A stretch of DNA of 64,000 nt from Ga0077530 sp035565975 (GCA_035565975.1 DATMRT010000096.1:1-64000); one strand, 5' to 3'; counted from the stretch's first letter, positions 1 through 8,310 are shown. The notes: generated from the sequence alone by a model not told the origin. A program made the numbers and translations.

Positions 1-608
1 GCGCCGCCGAGGAGCGCCATAGCCGTCCCGAGGCCGAATGTGATGGCGCAGATGCGGGCTACAGGCACGCCGAGTGCCGTCGCCGTTTCCGGATCATGGC
101 GCACGGCGCGGATCCACGTCCCGAGTTTGGTGCGCGTGAGGAAAACGAAGAACGCGATCAGACAGAGCGCCGCAAAGGCCGCTGCGAAAATCCGATAGAC
201 GTCGTAGTCGATGCCGAAGAGCGGGATCGTCCCCTCGATGGGGGCGGCCATGCGGCGCGGCTGGGCGCCATACGTGGCACGCACGCCTTCCTGCAGCATC
301 ATCGAAAGCCCGAACGTCGTGACGATGGTCAGCGATGCCTGACGAATAGTCGGGCGGATGATCACACGTTCGAGGACCAGCCCGACGACGAAGCCGATAA
401 TCGGAACGAGCAGCAGTGCCAGCCAATAGGAGCCGGTCGAAGTCGCAAGCACCAGCGCGACCACGGTGCCGAGCATGAAGAAGTCGCCATGCGCGACATT
501 GATGATGTCGAGCAGGCCGAAAATTATGGATAGGCCGAGCGCGATGAGCGCAATGATGAGCCCCCACACCAATCCGTTCACAGCGAGCGCTAGAACAAGT
601 CCGCTCAC
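1..608 (-). CDS. Branched-chain amino acid-type ABC transporter permease (LivH family), 3' end outside window
   Basis: This is an inner-membrane permease subunit of a branched-chain amino acid (HAAT) type ABC importer, which would pair with a LivM-type permease, two ATPases and a binding protein outside the window. The visible 202 codons are hydrophobic, with several membrane spans. They carry the LivH-type N-terminal stretch GLSIIFGLLDIINVAHGDFF and a RAVRHDPETATALGVP loop, typical of the cytoplasmic coupling loop. The reading frame opens at a GTG at 608, because the nearest ATG at 622 runs out of frame after six codons. The C-terminus lies left of the window. It is divergent from the TrmB-like regulator at 866, so the substrate may be related to nitrile or amide metabolism; that is inference. 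Confidence 0.85.
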   Translation of the reverse strand, partial: MSGLVLALAVNGLVWGLIIALIALGLSIIFGLLDIINVAHGDFFMLGTVVALVLATSTGSYWLALLLVPIIGFVVGLVLERVIIRPTIRQASLTIVTTFGLSMMLQEGVRATYGAQPRRMAAPIEGTIPLFGIDYDVYRIFAAAFAALCLIAFFVFLTRTKLGTWIRAVRHDPETATALGVPVARICAITFGLGTAMALLGG

Positions 609-689
609 AAAGCCCCCAATGTCATTTGCACCTTCAGCTCCACATGCGCCGGCCGCACAACGGACGATCACGCTTCGATCACGTATATA

Positions 690-705
690 GTCAACATAAA
701 TTGAC
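690..705. promoter_or_regulatory. Inverted repeat, candidate operator in the livH/trmB divergent intergenic region
   Basis: A GTCAA-N6-TTGAC inverted repeat sits in the AT-rich part of the 257-base divergent intergenic region. The right arm begins a TTGACA hexamer that could serve as a -35 box for the rightward operon. No convincing -10 hexamer was seen at 17 bases. A site bound by the adjacent TrmB-like regulator is a reasonable guess, without experimental support. Confidence 0.3.
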
Positions 706-865
706 ACAATGCGCAACACGACCAGATGTGCATTTCGCGAGCGTTATGCCCAATTTTTGATCCCATCCCCTCCGAGGTGTCAATCTCTATGGACATCCAG
801 CGCTGAGTGGGGCAGTTTGCAGGATGCGCCTGCACGTGGCACCCGCAGTCGTGGCAAGGAACTCC

Positions 866-1666
866 ATGGACATTGAGCGCGCTCTGACAGACATCGGGCT
901 GCACGAGACGGAAGTGCGCTTCTACGTAGCGGCGCTCGAGCTCGGTCAGGCGCCAATGCGCGACATCGCGCGCAAGGCTGGAATCAGCCGCACGAACGCC
1001 TACGACGTCTTCTCGCGCCTGCTCGAGCAGCGCCTCGTCAATGAGATTCCGCAGGCGAGCGATCGCTCCATGCTGATCATGGCGGAATCACCGACGCGCG
1101 TGCTGGAGATCCTCGATGAGCGGCGCAAGAAGCTCGAAGCCGTCATGCCCGAACTGATGTCGCTGCACAACCGTACGCCCGAGAAGCCCAAAGTACGCTA
1201 TTTCCAGGGCTCCGACGGCATCAAGGCAGTTCTCGACGAGACGATCACCTGTCGCAGCAAAATGCTGCTCGGCATCCTCTCGATGAGCGATCTCTATGAA
1301 GTGCCTGGCCGCGCGTGGATGGACGACAACGTGCGCCGGCGCATCGATGCTGGCGTGACGCTGCGCGTGGTGCGGTCGGTGACCAAGGATCTGCACAAGT
1401 TCTGGTCCGACAGCCCGTCAGATCTTCGCATCTTGCGCTTTGCGCCGGAGAACTTCAGCTTCTCCATGACCACCTATATCTACGACGACACCGTTGCGCT
1501 GATTTCGTCGCGCAAGGAGAATTTTGCGATGACGATCGAGAGCGCCGAGTTCGCGGCCATGCAGACTGGCCTTTTCGAAACACTATGGGCCGCCAGTCAT
1601 CCCACCGAGACCGCCGCGCGCCGCCCACTCCGCGGCAAGATCGTAGATCTGCATTCCAAAAAGTAA
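866..1666 (+). CDS. TrmB-family transcriptional regulator
   Basis: A 266-residue regulator with an N-terminal winged helix-turn-helix of the TrmB family. The first 70 residues read MDIERALTDIGLHETEVRFY, followed by an APMRDIARKAGISRTNAYDV recognition segment and a coiled linker. The C-terminal half resembles the PLD-like effector domain found in TrmB-type regulators. The start at 866 is preferred over the longer frame at 824 because AAGGA lies five bases upstream. It is followed after 23 bases by the nitrilase and then the isonitrile hydratase, and is divergent from the ABC permease. It is probably the local regulator of nitrile or isonitrile use. TrmB proteins usually bind sugars, so the ligand here is unknown. 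Confidence 0.85.
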   Translation: MDIERALTDIGLHETEVRFYVAALELGQAPMRDIARKAGISRTNAYDVFSRLLEQRLVNEIPQASDRSMLIMAESPTRVLEILDERRKKLEAVMPELMSLHNRTPEKPKVRYFQGSDGIKAVLDETITCRSKMLLGILSMSDLYEVPGRAWMDDNVRRRIDAGVTLRVVRSVTKDLHKFWSDSPSDLRILRFAPENFSFSMTTYIYDDTVALISSRKENFAMTIESAEFAAMQTGLFETLWAASHPTETAARRPLRGKIVDLHSKK

Positions 1667-1689
1667 ACCAAACTCATCGGAACACCCGC

Positions 1690-2721
1690 ATGCCGCAGAC
1701 GTATCCACGCTTCAAGGCCGCTGCTTGCCATATTGCCTCGGTATTCCTCGACGCCGACGCCACAGTCGACAAGGGCATCTCTTTCATACACGAGGCGGCG
1801 AAAGCTGGCGCCGCGCTTGTCGCCTTTCCCGAGAGCTTCATTCCTGGCTTCCCGGTTTGGTCAGCGCTGCGAGCCCCGATCGAGAACCATGATTTCTTTC
1901 GTGCCCTTGCGACGCAGTCCGTGCGTCGAGACGGTCCGGAGGTGGCGCGCCTTTGTGCCGCCGCTCGCGAGCACGGGGTGTACGTCTCCACGGGCATCAG
2001 CGAGGGCACGGACGCAAGCGTCGGCTGCCTGTGGAACTCCAATCTGCTGATCGGACCTGATGGCAATATTCTCAACCATCATCGCAAGCTGGTTCCGACA
2101 TTCTACGAGAAGCTGATCTGGGCCAATGGCGATGCGCGCGGCTTGCGCGTCGTCGATACCGAGATCGGCCGCCTCGGCATGCTCATATGCGGCGAGAATA
2201 CCAATCCGCTCTCGCGCTACGCTCTCATGGCCGAGGGAGAGCAGGTGCACATCTCGACCTACCCGCCGATCTGGCCGACGCGCCCGCCAAGCGACAACAC
2301 CGGCTATGATCTTCGCAAGGCTATCGAGATCCGTGCCGGCGCACACTCATTCGAGGCAAAAGTCTTCAACATCGTCTCCTCGGCACTCGCCGACGAGAAG
2401 CTCATCGCTGCCGTCGCTCGCGAGGACAAGCGCATTCGCGAAATCATCGAGCGCTCGCCGCAGAGCGTCTCCATGATCCTCGATCCTACCGGCTCTATCA
2501 TGAGCGAGGTCATTAGCGGCGAGGAAGGCATCGTCTATGGCGACATCGACACGGCGCTGTCGGTCGAGCCGAAGCAGTTCCATGACGTGGTCGGCTACTA
2601 CAATCGCTTCGATATCTTCGACGTCAGGGTAGACCGTTCCGCGCGCGAGCCTGCGCGCTATGTTGAGCAGGTCGCAGTCCAATCTGCCGACGTAGAGGAG
2701 CTTCGTTCGGAACGACCCTAG
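1690..2721 (+). CDS. Nitrilase / carbon-nitrogen hydrolase
   Basis: A 343-residue cytoplasmic enzyme of the nitrilase branch of the carbon-nitrogen hydrolase superfamily, which hydrolyses nitriles (or amides) to acids and ammonia. The Glu-Lys-Cys triad is visible: the glutamate in FPESFIPGFP, the lysine in HHRKLVPT and the cysteine in GMLICGENTNPLSRY. The tryptophan that normally follows the cysteine in classical nitrilases (CWEN) is replaced by glycine (CGEN), which points to a divergent subgroup. The length suits aliphatic or aromatic nitrilases. The open frame extends upstream inside the regulator gene, but the ATG at 1690 begins the first recognisable beta strand. It is probably co-transcribed with the regulator and the isonitrile hydratase, which starts 14 bases after the stop. 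Substrate is not predictable. Confidence 0.88.
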   Translation: MPQTYPRFKAAACHIASVFLDADATVDKGISFIHEAAKAGAALVAFPESFIPGFPVWSALRAPIENHDFFRALATQSVRRDGPEVARLCAAAREHGVYVSTGISEGTDASVGCLWNSNLLIGPDGNILNHHRKLVPTFYEKLIWANGDARGLRVVDTEIGRLGMLICGENTNPLSRYALMAEGEQVHISTYPPIWPTRPPSDNTGYDLRKAIEIRAGAHSFEAKVFNIVSSALADEKLIAAVAREDKRIREIIERSPQSVSMILDPTGSIMSEVISGEEGIVYGDIDTALSVEPKQFHDVVGYYNRFDIFDVRVDRSAREPARYVEQVAVQSADVEELRSERP

Positions 2722-2735
2722 AGAGGTAGTGTGCC

Positions 2736-3443
2736 ATGACTGATGCCGTCCGCCACCAGATTGGCCTGATACTCTTTCCGCGCCTTACACAGCTGGATTT
2801 GACAGGCCCATTCGAGGTCTTGGCCCGTCTCCCAAACGCCGACGTCCACCTCGTTTGGAAAGATCTCCAGCCTGTCGTCAGCGATGTCGGCCTCAAGATC
2901 CTGCCGACCAGGACTTTAACGGACTGTCCCAAATTGGACGTCATCTGCATCCCCGGCGGACCCGGCATGAATGCCCTGCTCGAGGACGACGAGATGTTGG
3001 CGTTCGTGCGCGACCAAGGTGGCCAGGCACGCTACGTGACGTCCGTTTGTACGGGCGCACTCGTACTCGGCGCAGCAGGCCTGCTGCACGGATACAAGGC
3101 GGCCACGCATTGGGCTTCGATGCAGTTCCTGGAGGCCTTCGGCGCGACTCCTGTCAATACGCGCGTCTGCATCGACCGCAATCGCATTACGGGTGGTGGC
3201 GTCACCGCGGGCATTGATTTCGGTCTTCTGCTGGCAGAAGCACTTTCGGACCGCCTGACGGCTGAGAAGATTCAGCTGTACATGGAGTACAACCCGCAGC
3301 CGCCGTTCGCCGCCGGCTCGCCGGATACCGCGCCACCGATTGTTGTTAGCGAGTTCCGTTCGTATGTCGATGGCATGTTGAAGCAGCGTGGCGAAGCGGT
3401 AGCGCGTGCGGCCCAGAAGCTCACGGCTGACCCATCCTTCTAA
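2736..3443 (+). CDS. inhA: Isonitrile hydratase-like DJ-1/PfpI family protein
   Basis: A 235-residue protein of the DJ-1/PfpI superfamily, closest in motif to isonitrile (isocyanide) hydratase, which converts isocyanides to N-substituted formamides. The nucleophile elbow SVCTGALVLGAAGLLHGYKA carries the expected reactive cysteine. GGPGMNALLEDDEML and ATHWASMQFLEAFGA are characteristic of the InhA branch, and TGGGVTAGIDFGL follows as expected. It is not a regulator of the GATase1-AraC type, because no C-terminal helix-turn-helix is present. It is the last gene of the TrmB-nitrilase-InhA unit, so the set appears able to process both nitriles and isonitriles. The 3' side is followed by a decayed region. 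Confidence 0.82.
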   Translation: MTDAVRHQIGLILFPRLTQLDLTGPFEVLARLPNADVHLVWKDLQPVVSDVGLKILPTRTLTDCPKLDVICIPGGPGMNALLEDDEMLAFVRDQGGQARYVTSVCTGALVLGAAGLLHGYKAATHWASMQFLEAFGATPVNTRVCIDRNRITGGGVTAGIDFGLLLAEALSDRLTAEKIQLYMEYNPQPPFAAGSPDTAPPIVVSEFRSYVDGMLKQRGEAVARAAQKLTADPSF

Positions 3444-3736
3444 CTGGACCGCATTACAAATGCTGCCATTGAAGAGTGCAGGTAGCAGTTGATCGCTCAA
3501 CCATCGCTGGGCCTCGATCTTCTATTGCGCGTTGATTCTCGCTGGAAGACGTCGACTAAACGACCGGTCCCTGTTTAATAGAGCGTCCTGAATCGGCGCC
3601 GCCGCATCACCCAAATCTATACAGAATGCGGTTCGTGTCGGCGAACCGACACGAACTTAGTCTCGCTGGAACGAACATCGCGCGACTGCGCTCACCTATC
3701 CGGCGCAGCAACTTTCTCGCTATCGCCAGAAGCGCC
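3444..3736. other. Intergenic region with one strong hairpin
   Basis: No credible gene was found here between the isonitrile hydratase and the converging truncated ThDP enzyme. The only structure is the hairpin at 3631-3656. Confidence 0.5.
3631..3656. terminator. Perfect 11-bp hairpin, possible bidirectional terminator
   Basis: An 11-base perfect stem (GTTCGTGTCGG paired with CCGACACGAAC) encloses a CGAA loop between two converging genes. No clear run of T follows on either strand, so intrinsic termination is uncertain. An attenuating hairpin or a protein site are alternatives. Confidence 0.35.
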
Positions 3737-4975
3737 CTATGCGACTCGGTCACCTTTCTTGTAGCTGGCCGCGCGATTGTCGACGCCAGGCAGCATTTGG
3801 GACGGATCGCGTGTCATCACGACATCGACGATCGTGGGGCCATCATTGGCCAAGGATGCTTTCAGCGCAGTGCCGAGATCCGACGGATCTTCCACACGAA
3901 TACCGCGGCAGCCTAGCACCTCGGCGACCTTGGCATAATTCGTCTCGGAGAGATCCGATGCATGATAGGCGCCGGGGCCGTACACAAGATGCTGCAACGC
4001 TTTCACGTAGCCCGAGGCCGCGTTATTCACGACAACGATGGTGAACTTGAGTTTCATGCGGCGGGCGGTTTCGAGTTCGCCCAGCATCACGTTGAAGCCA
4101 CCATCGCCGGTGAGGCTGACGATCGGCCGGCCAGAAGCGGCAAGCGCAGCGCCCATCGCACCCGGCAATCCGTAACCAATAGAGGCGAATCCGCGATCGG
4201 GGATGAAGCTGCGACCAGGCCGCTTGCTGTCGAAGAGCAAGCCGCCCCAATGGGCAGCAAATCCGCCATCGGCCAGGAGCAGCCCGTCAGCAGGAAGGTG
4301 TACATTGATCTCAGTCATGAGCCGCACCATGTTCACGGGCTTCTCGCTCGAAGTCAGCCGCGGCGTGACCTCCTCCCGCCACTTGGCCATGCGAACTCCG
4401 ACATCAGCGGCATAGCCTGTCTGACGCTCCTTGATCTCGGCGGCACGTGGCGCGAGAGCTGCCTGTAGATCCTCAATGCCGAGCAAGGCATCGCTCCACA
4501 GGATCAGCGACGGCTCGACCGTACGGCCAAATTCCTCCGGAAGGACATCGAGATGGATGATGCGTTTTCCTGATGCCGGCACTGTGTATCGCTTGGTTGC
4601 GATCTCGCCGAGCTTGCAGCCCACGACAAGGATGACGTCCGACGCGTCGATTAACGGATCGGCGATGCGATCGTAGCGGCCGAATAGGCCCGCGCTGAGC
4701 GGATCGGTGCACGCGATGGCGCCCTTGCCGGTCAGCGTATGCGCGACTGGCATGTTCAAGGCGCTTGCGAAGTTGCTGAGCGCTTCCGAAGCGCCAGCTA
4801 AGTGCACGCCGCCGCCAGCAAGCAGAATAGGCTGCTTCGCACCGCCCAACATCTCGGCGGCGGCGACGATCGCGGCCGCCGGTGCGCGACAACGAAGGGC
4901 CGGCGCACCTTCGTGCGCCGGGTTCGCATAGAAATCCTTTTCGGCAAAGCCGTATGCCATGTCCGCAGTCAGCAC
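3737..4975 (-). pseudogene. Thiamine diphosphate enzyme (acetolactate synthase-like) lacking the N-terminal PYR domain
   Basis: This 412-codon frame holds the central and C-terminal PP domains of a ThDP-dependent enzyme of the acetolactate synthase/benzoylformate decarboxylase group. The central nucleotide-like domain begins near GAKQPILLAGGGVHL. The cofactor motif is intact (GDGGFNVMLGELETARRM, then VVVNNAAS about 30 residues after the GDGG). Family members are about 550 residues and start with a PYR domain holding the catalytic glutamate. Here the frame opens with VLTADM, which normally ends that domain, and a TAG codon lies immediately upstream. The 300 bases further upstream do not code for the missing part in any frame. 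Without the PYR glutamate it should be inactive, unless a separate PYR protein exists elsewhere. The cause is likely a deletion at the domain boundary. Confidence 0.75.
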
Positions 4976-5283
4976 CTAGCAGACACGACCTGCCCTCCCG
5001 AGAACCGGAAAGCGAACTTTATGATGGCACGAGGAGAGACGATGAAACGCTCGAAGTTCGCGGAGAGCGGCCTGACCCAAACTTAGTTTTCTGGCGTTGC
5101 GACCAGGGGCACCTCAGACTGCGCAAAGCTGTTTGGGATTACTCAAGATCGTGCAGACCACATAGGGCCGAGACAGAAGCCGCGCCGGCCGCAATGGCGG
5201 AAAATGCGTGATCAAAGAAGCAGGTCCGGCAAAGGGCACCTACCTGCCGGGGGTGCCCAGTTTCATTCTACATGGTGGGAATC
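4976..5283. other. Degenerate intergenic segment, possible insertion-sequence debris
   Basis: This stretch lies between the truncated ThDP enzyme and tRNA-Arg. A rightward ATG at 5041 opens MKRSKFAESGLTQT and stops at 5085. The first residues resemble the start of IS3-type OrfA proteins (MKRSKF plus a glutamate-rich continuation), but the frame dies at once and no terminal inverted repeats were seen. It may mark the rearrangement that removed the PYR domain. This is a weak reading. Confidence 0.25.
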
Positions 5284-5360
5284 TGGCGCACCCAGCACGA
5301 TTCGAACGTGCGGCCTCCACCTTCGGAGGGTGGCGCTCTATCCAGCTGAGCTATGGGTGC
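5284..5360 (-). tRNA. tRNA-Arg(CCG)
   Basis: The reverse strand folds into a full cloverleaf. The acceptor stem is GCACCCA/TGGGTGC with discriminator G and encoded CCA at 5286-5284. The D arm is GCTC..GAGC. The anticodon arm is CCACC-CTCCGAA-GGTGG, giving anticodon CCG for the CGG arginine codon. The T arm is GCACG-TTCGAAT-CGTGC. Confidence 0.96.
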
Positions 5361-5605
5361 ATCAATGTGCAGATAGTGACCGAGACCAACAAGGGTCAAT
5401 CCCGAATCCAATAATCGAATCGGCTCGATCGGTGGGGTTCAGAACCCGCCCGTTTGCCGCCGCTCGCTCGCTACTACCTCCTTCTCGTTTGCTTCCGTGA
5501 TGCTTCCGCGACCACGGGAGCGATTTTCTGTTTCCTTCGAGTTTCGCCAAACGCTTGGTTTCACTCAACTTCTTCAGCACCCATAAACAATTCAGTTGAC
5601 TTACG
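5361..5605. other. Spacer between intact and broken tRNA-Arg copies
   Basis: These 245 bases lie between the complete tRNA-Arg and its truncated copy. No gene with convincing coding character was seen on either strand. The spacer could be the remnant of a deleted element that used the tRNA gene as an attachment site; that is inference from the flanking duplication only. Confidence 0.3.
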
Positions 5606-5650
5606 TCTGCCTTCGGAGGGCGACACTCTATCCAGCTGAGCTACGGGTGC
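5606..5650 (-). pseudogene. 5' half of a tRNA-Arg gene (truncated copy)
   Basis: The reverse strand from 5650 reads as the first half of a tRNA-Arg: GCACCCG acceptor strand, intact D arm GCTCAGCTGGATAGAG, and an anticodon loop CTCCGAA identical to the neighbouring gene. The sequence then departs; the T arm and the 3' acceptor strand are absent. The anticodon stem also has a C-A mismatch. It lies upstream of the intact gene in the same orientation. It is either a decayed tandem copy or an attachment-site half. Confidence 0.75.
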
Positions 5651-5714
5651 TAAGACCGCCTCTGATACAGCATCGCTGGCGCCAGCGCAAACGCACCATC
5701 TGGCGCCGAGCGCC

Positions 5715-6311
5715 TCAGCAGAGGACAGTGCCCGTGGGGCCGGTATTTCCGGTCTTGCGACCCGGGGCGGCTGTCAGGCTGTCGGCGGCGAGTGCCGGCA
5801 GCGCGTGGCAGGGCTCGGTCCGCAGCCAGAGCTGCTCGAAAGCATGTGCCGCGGCGCGCGCCACCTCCGGTACGTCGGCAAGGAATTGCTCGAAGAGATC
5901 GCGCCGGTGAATGTCCCGGCGCAGGCTGTCGCCGAACCAGACCGAGGCGCGACCGACGATGAGCTGCTCATGCGCATCGCGCAGGCGATGATCGCGCGCG
6001 ATGCGGACTTCGAAAGCACTTCCGGCGCTCTGACCGGTGCTGTCCCCAATGAAGGGCTCGAGCGGCGCATCATCCTCGGCGATGACGAGGCGCACTGTCA
6101 CACGATGGTCGGCAAGAACGGAGCGGAGTGCGATGAGCGCGCGCGCTGCCGGGCTGTCGACGGAGCGCGCAACGGCGAGGATGGTGCCCCGACCTGCGTA
6201 CGTTCCCGCCTCGGAGAGCCTCTCGATGCCATCGGCCGTGAAGGCCATCAGGCGCTGCTCGCGTGCTTCCAGGAGGGCGTCGCTATTTCCGGGGGGCACC
6301 TTGATCTGCAT
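5715..6311 (-). CDS. Hypothetical protein, possibly PLD-like fold
   Basis: A 198-residue protein that I do not recognise. The start at 6311 is favoured because AGAAGGACG lies just upstream, while the open frame continues for 136 unlikely proline- and arginine-rich codons. The first 60 residues alternate helix and strand (REQRLMAFTADGIERLSEAG, TILAVARSVDSPAARALIAL). The segment AHEQLIVGRASVWFGDSLRR, followed by a helical DLFEQFLADVPEVARAAAH, recalls the C-terminal part of phospholipase D-like effector domains, but the HKD motif is missing. There is no signal peptide and no membrane span. It is a single leftward gene, divergent from the TauE/SafE exporter across about 300 bases. Function unknown. 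Confidence 0.65.
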   Translation of the reverse strand: MQIKVPPGNSDALLEAREQRLMAFTADGIERLSEAGTYAGRGTILAVARSVDSPAARALIALRSVLADHRVTVRLVIAEDDAPLEPFIGDSTGQSAGSAFEVRIARDHRLRDAHEQLIVGRASVWFGDSLRRDIHRRDLFEQFLADVPEVARAAAHAFEQLWLRTEPCHALPALAADSLTAAPGRKTGNTGPTGTVLC

Positions 6312-6612
6312 GTGACGTCCTTCTGGAACCTCATGGCGGAGCCGCTTGATGCGGTCCGGTCTTCGCGTGCTCGCCGATCCATTAGCAGCCGAGGGAGTTA
6401 AAAGTTGATTAGAACGCGGGCTAATCTGGGGCACTTCAGGGGCGTCGCAGAGGCGAAAGGACTTTATCCAAAGGTGCGTGCAATGCATGACGGCCGTGCG
6501 CAGGGCCCCTCGGCGTCCCCTCGTCGTTGACACCCGGCGCGACCGCCGGCATCGCTTGGCCGCGAAGTAGGCCGGGCCGATCGGGCGTGGCCAGCGATGG
6601 GGCGGGGGTGGC
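6312..6612. other. Divergent intergenic region, no gene seen
   Basis: About 300 bases between the hypothetical gene and the exporter. No conserved reading frame, RNA gene or strong repeat was found. Promoters for both flanking genes are expected here but no confident -35/-10 pair was identified. Confidence 0.4.
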
Positions 6613-7443
6613 GTGGAAATCTCAGTGCTGGAACTCCTGGGCGTCGCGGCCGCGATGGCGGCCGCCGGCGTTGCCATGGGCTTTCTGGTCGGCCTCTTCG
6701 GCATCGGCGGTGGTGGCATCGCAGCGCCCGTGCTCTATGAAGTTTTTTCCTTCCTCGGCGTCGATCCGGCGATCCGCATGCACTTGGCACTCGGCACGTC
6801 CCTGGCGGTGATGATCCCGACGAGCACACGCTCGTTCCTGGCGCACCGTGCGCGCGGCGGTGTCGATATGGAAGCCTGGCGGCGCCTCGCGCTCCCAGTG
6901 ATCGCCGGAGTGTTGCTGGGCGCCGTGATCGCCAGCGAGGCGTCGGGTACTGCGCTCAAATGGGTGTGGATCACCTTTTCCTTCACCATGGCGGCGAAGC
7001 TCTGGTTCGGCCGCGATACCTGGCGGCTTGGCGAGGTGCTGCCGCCGCGTCCCATCGTCGAGCTTTGGGGCCTGATCACGGGGACCCTCTCGACGCTGCT
7101 CAGCATCGGCGGTGGGGCTTTGATCACCACGATGATGACGCTCTATGGCCGCTCCATCCAGACGGCCGTCGGCACGGCCGCGGGCGTCGGGCCTCTGATC
7201 GCCATTCCGGGCGCAATCGGCTTCATCTGGGCTGGCTGGGGCGAGCCTGTGCCGCTGCCACTTTCGGTCGGTTACGTCAGCCTCATTGGCGCGGCGGCGT
7301 TGATCCCGACCGGCGTGCTGGCGGCTCCTTGGGGTGTGCGCGTGGCGCATGGTATCTCGCGCCGCAAGCTCGAAATCGCCTTCGGCCTCCTGCTCGCGAC
7401 CATGGGCGCGCGCTTCCTGATCAGCGTGATCGGCGCAATCTGA
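6613..7443 (+). CDS. Sulfite exporter TauE/SafE family membrane protein
   Basis: A 276-residue inner-membrane protein of the TauE/SafE family, with the two-fold repeated arrangement of about eight spans. Repeat one contains GFLVGLFGIGGGGIAAPVLY, and repeat two contains GTLSTLLSIGGGALITTMMT. Both glycine-rich motifs are diagnostic of the family. Members export sulfite, sulfoacetate or other organosulfur anions and some import small anions, so the substrate is not fixed. The start codon is GTG at 6613, preceded by a G-rich tract. It stands alone on the plus strand, followed by two very small genes of unknown role. Confidence 0.88.
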   Translation: MEISVLELLGVAAAMAAAGVAMGFLVGLFGIGGGGIAAPVLYEVFSFLGVDPAIRMHLALGTSLAVMIPTSTRSFLAHRARGGVDMEAWRRLALPVIAGVLLGAVIASEASGTALKWVWITFSFTMAAKLWFGRDTWRLGEVLPPRPIVELWGLITGTLSTLLSIGGGALITTMMTLYGRSIQTAVGTAAGVGPLIAIPGAIGFIWAGWGEPVPLPLSVGYVSLIGAAALIPTGVLAAPWGVRVAHGISRRKLEIAFGLLLATMGARFLISVIGAI

Positions 7444-7670
7444 ACAGTGCAAATGCACGGATCGAGCCTAAGGCGCTCGAATTCTTGCCATTTTCTCAAA
7501 GCCTACTGCCGTTGGCCGTTGCTGCGATTCGGCGACGAGGCCAATGCCGGTCAGGGGGACGTGTGCGTCGTGCCCGGCAAGGTGGGGAGCGGGGGCTTGC
7601 CATCGCGTTCTGCGTCCAGGGGAGCGGTTCGCCGCTCCGAACGCCAACCCGTGCGCAGGTGGACCAAGCC

Positions 7671-7910
7671 ATGGATCCAAACATCATCGTCATGATCACG
7701 CTGCTGTCGCTGCCGAGTGGCGAGAACAGCGTGAACTTGAAGCCGTTCGAGACGATCGCGGCCTGTGTCGAAGCCGCCAAGATCGAGGCGAGCGATCCAT
7801 TCGTTGCGCGTGTCGAGTGCTCGGAGCTGACCGACGGCAGCCTCACGCTCAGCTTCAAGCGCGGTCCGACGCAGCCGGGCTTCCCGCAGCGCAGGAAGAC
7901 GACGAGCTGA
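7671..7910 (+). CDS. Small hypothetical protein (79 aa)
   Basis: A 79-residue frame beginning MDPNIIVMITLLSLPSGENS with an ACVEAAKIEA helix and a basic tail ending RRKTTS. The codon third positions are GC-rich like neighbouring genes, which supports coding. There is one weakly hydrophobic N-terminal stretch but no clear signal peptidase site. It has no recognised family and lies 81 bases before another small gene on the same strand. Confidence 0.5.
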   Translation: MDPNIIVMITLLSLPSGENSVNLKPFETIAACVEAAKIEASDPFVARVECSELTDGSLTLSFKRGPTQPGFPQRRKTTS

Positions 7911-7991
7911 ACCCGAGCGCAGGTTGCGCGCGGTCGAGCGAGCCGCCCGACCAGCAGTCCAGATATTGACGATGCACAAGGACGTCTTTTC

Positions 7992-8270
7992 ATGAACCAC
8001 GACGTGAGCCCCGCCGCGGACCGCACGTGCCCGGCCGCGGTTGCCTATGATCTCATGCGCGACATTCTCCTCGATGATCCGCGCCGGCCGGCGCCATCGA
8101 GCGACGAGTTCCGGACCTATCTCCTCGATCTCTACGCCGAGTGTCTGCTGGCCGTTCATGGCAAGCGCGTATCGGCGCACGGCAAGTCGAGCGAGATGCG
8201 CGTTCCGCCGCCGCGCGAGCGCGACAAGCGGGATGCGGCAGGAGCGCCGAAGCTGGTGAAGGCGAACTAG
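7992..8270 (+). CDS. Small hypothetical protein (92 aa)
   Basis: A 92-residue soluble, charged protein, with an acidic helical middle (YDLMRDILLDDPRR, TYLLDLYAECLLAVHGKR) and a basic disordered C-terminus. No known domain is recognised. It converges on the histidine kinase gene 40 bases away. Coding is likely from composition and length, but function is unknown. Confidence 0.55.
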   Translation: MNHDVSPAADRTCPAAVAYDLMRDILLDDPRRPAPSSDEFRTYLLDLYAECLLAVHGKRVSAHGKSSEMRVPPPRERDKRDAAGAPKLVKAN

Positions 8271-8310
8271 GTCCGCCGAATGAGGCACGCGCCTGGGCCT
8301 GCGAGAGCCC

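Noticed and set aside
94..567. Leftward 157-codon frame rich in His and Arg over the permease gene
   Set aside because: It is a shadow frame of the LivH-type permease; it has low-complexity Arg/His content and no conserved motif.
5041..5085. MKRSKFAESGLTQT as an IS3-type transposase start
   Set aside because: Only the first six residues match; the frame stops after 14 codons, and there are no terminal repeats or downstream transposase frames. Kept only as possible debris.
5715..6719. 334-codon version of the hypothetical gene, starting at 6719
   Set aside because: The first 136 codons are Pro/Arg-rich without coding character, and a good ribosome site precedes the ATG at 6311.
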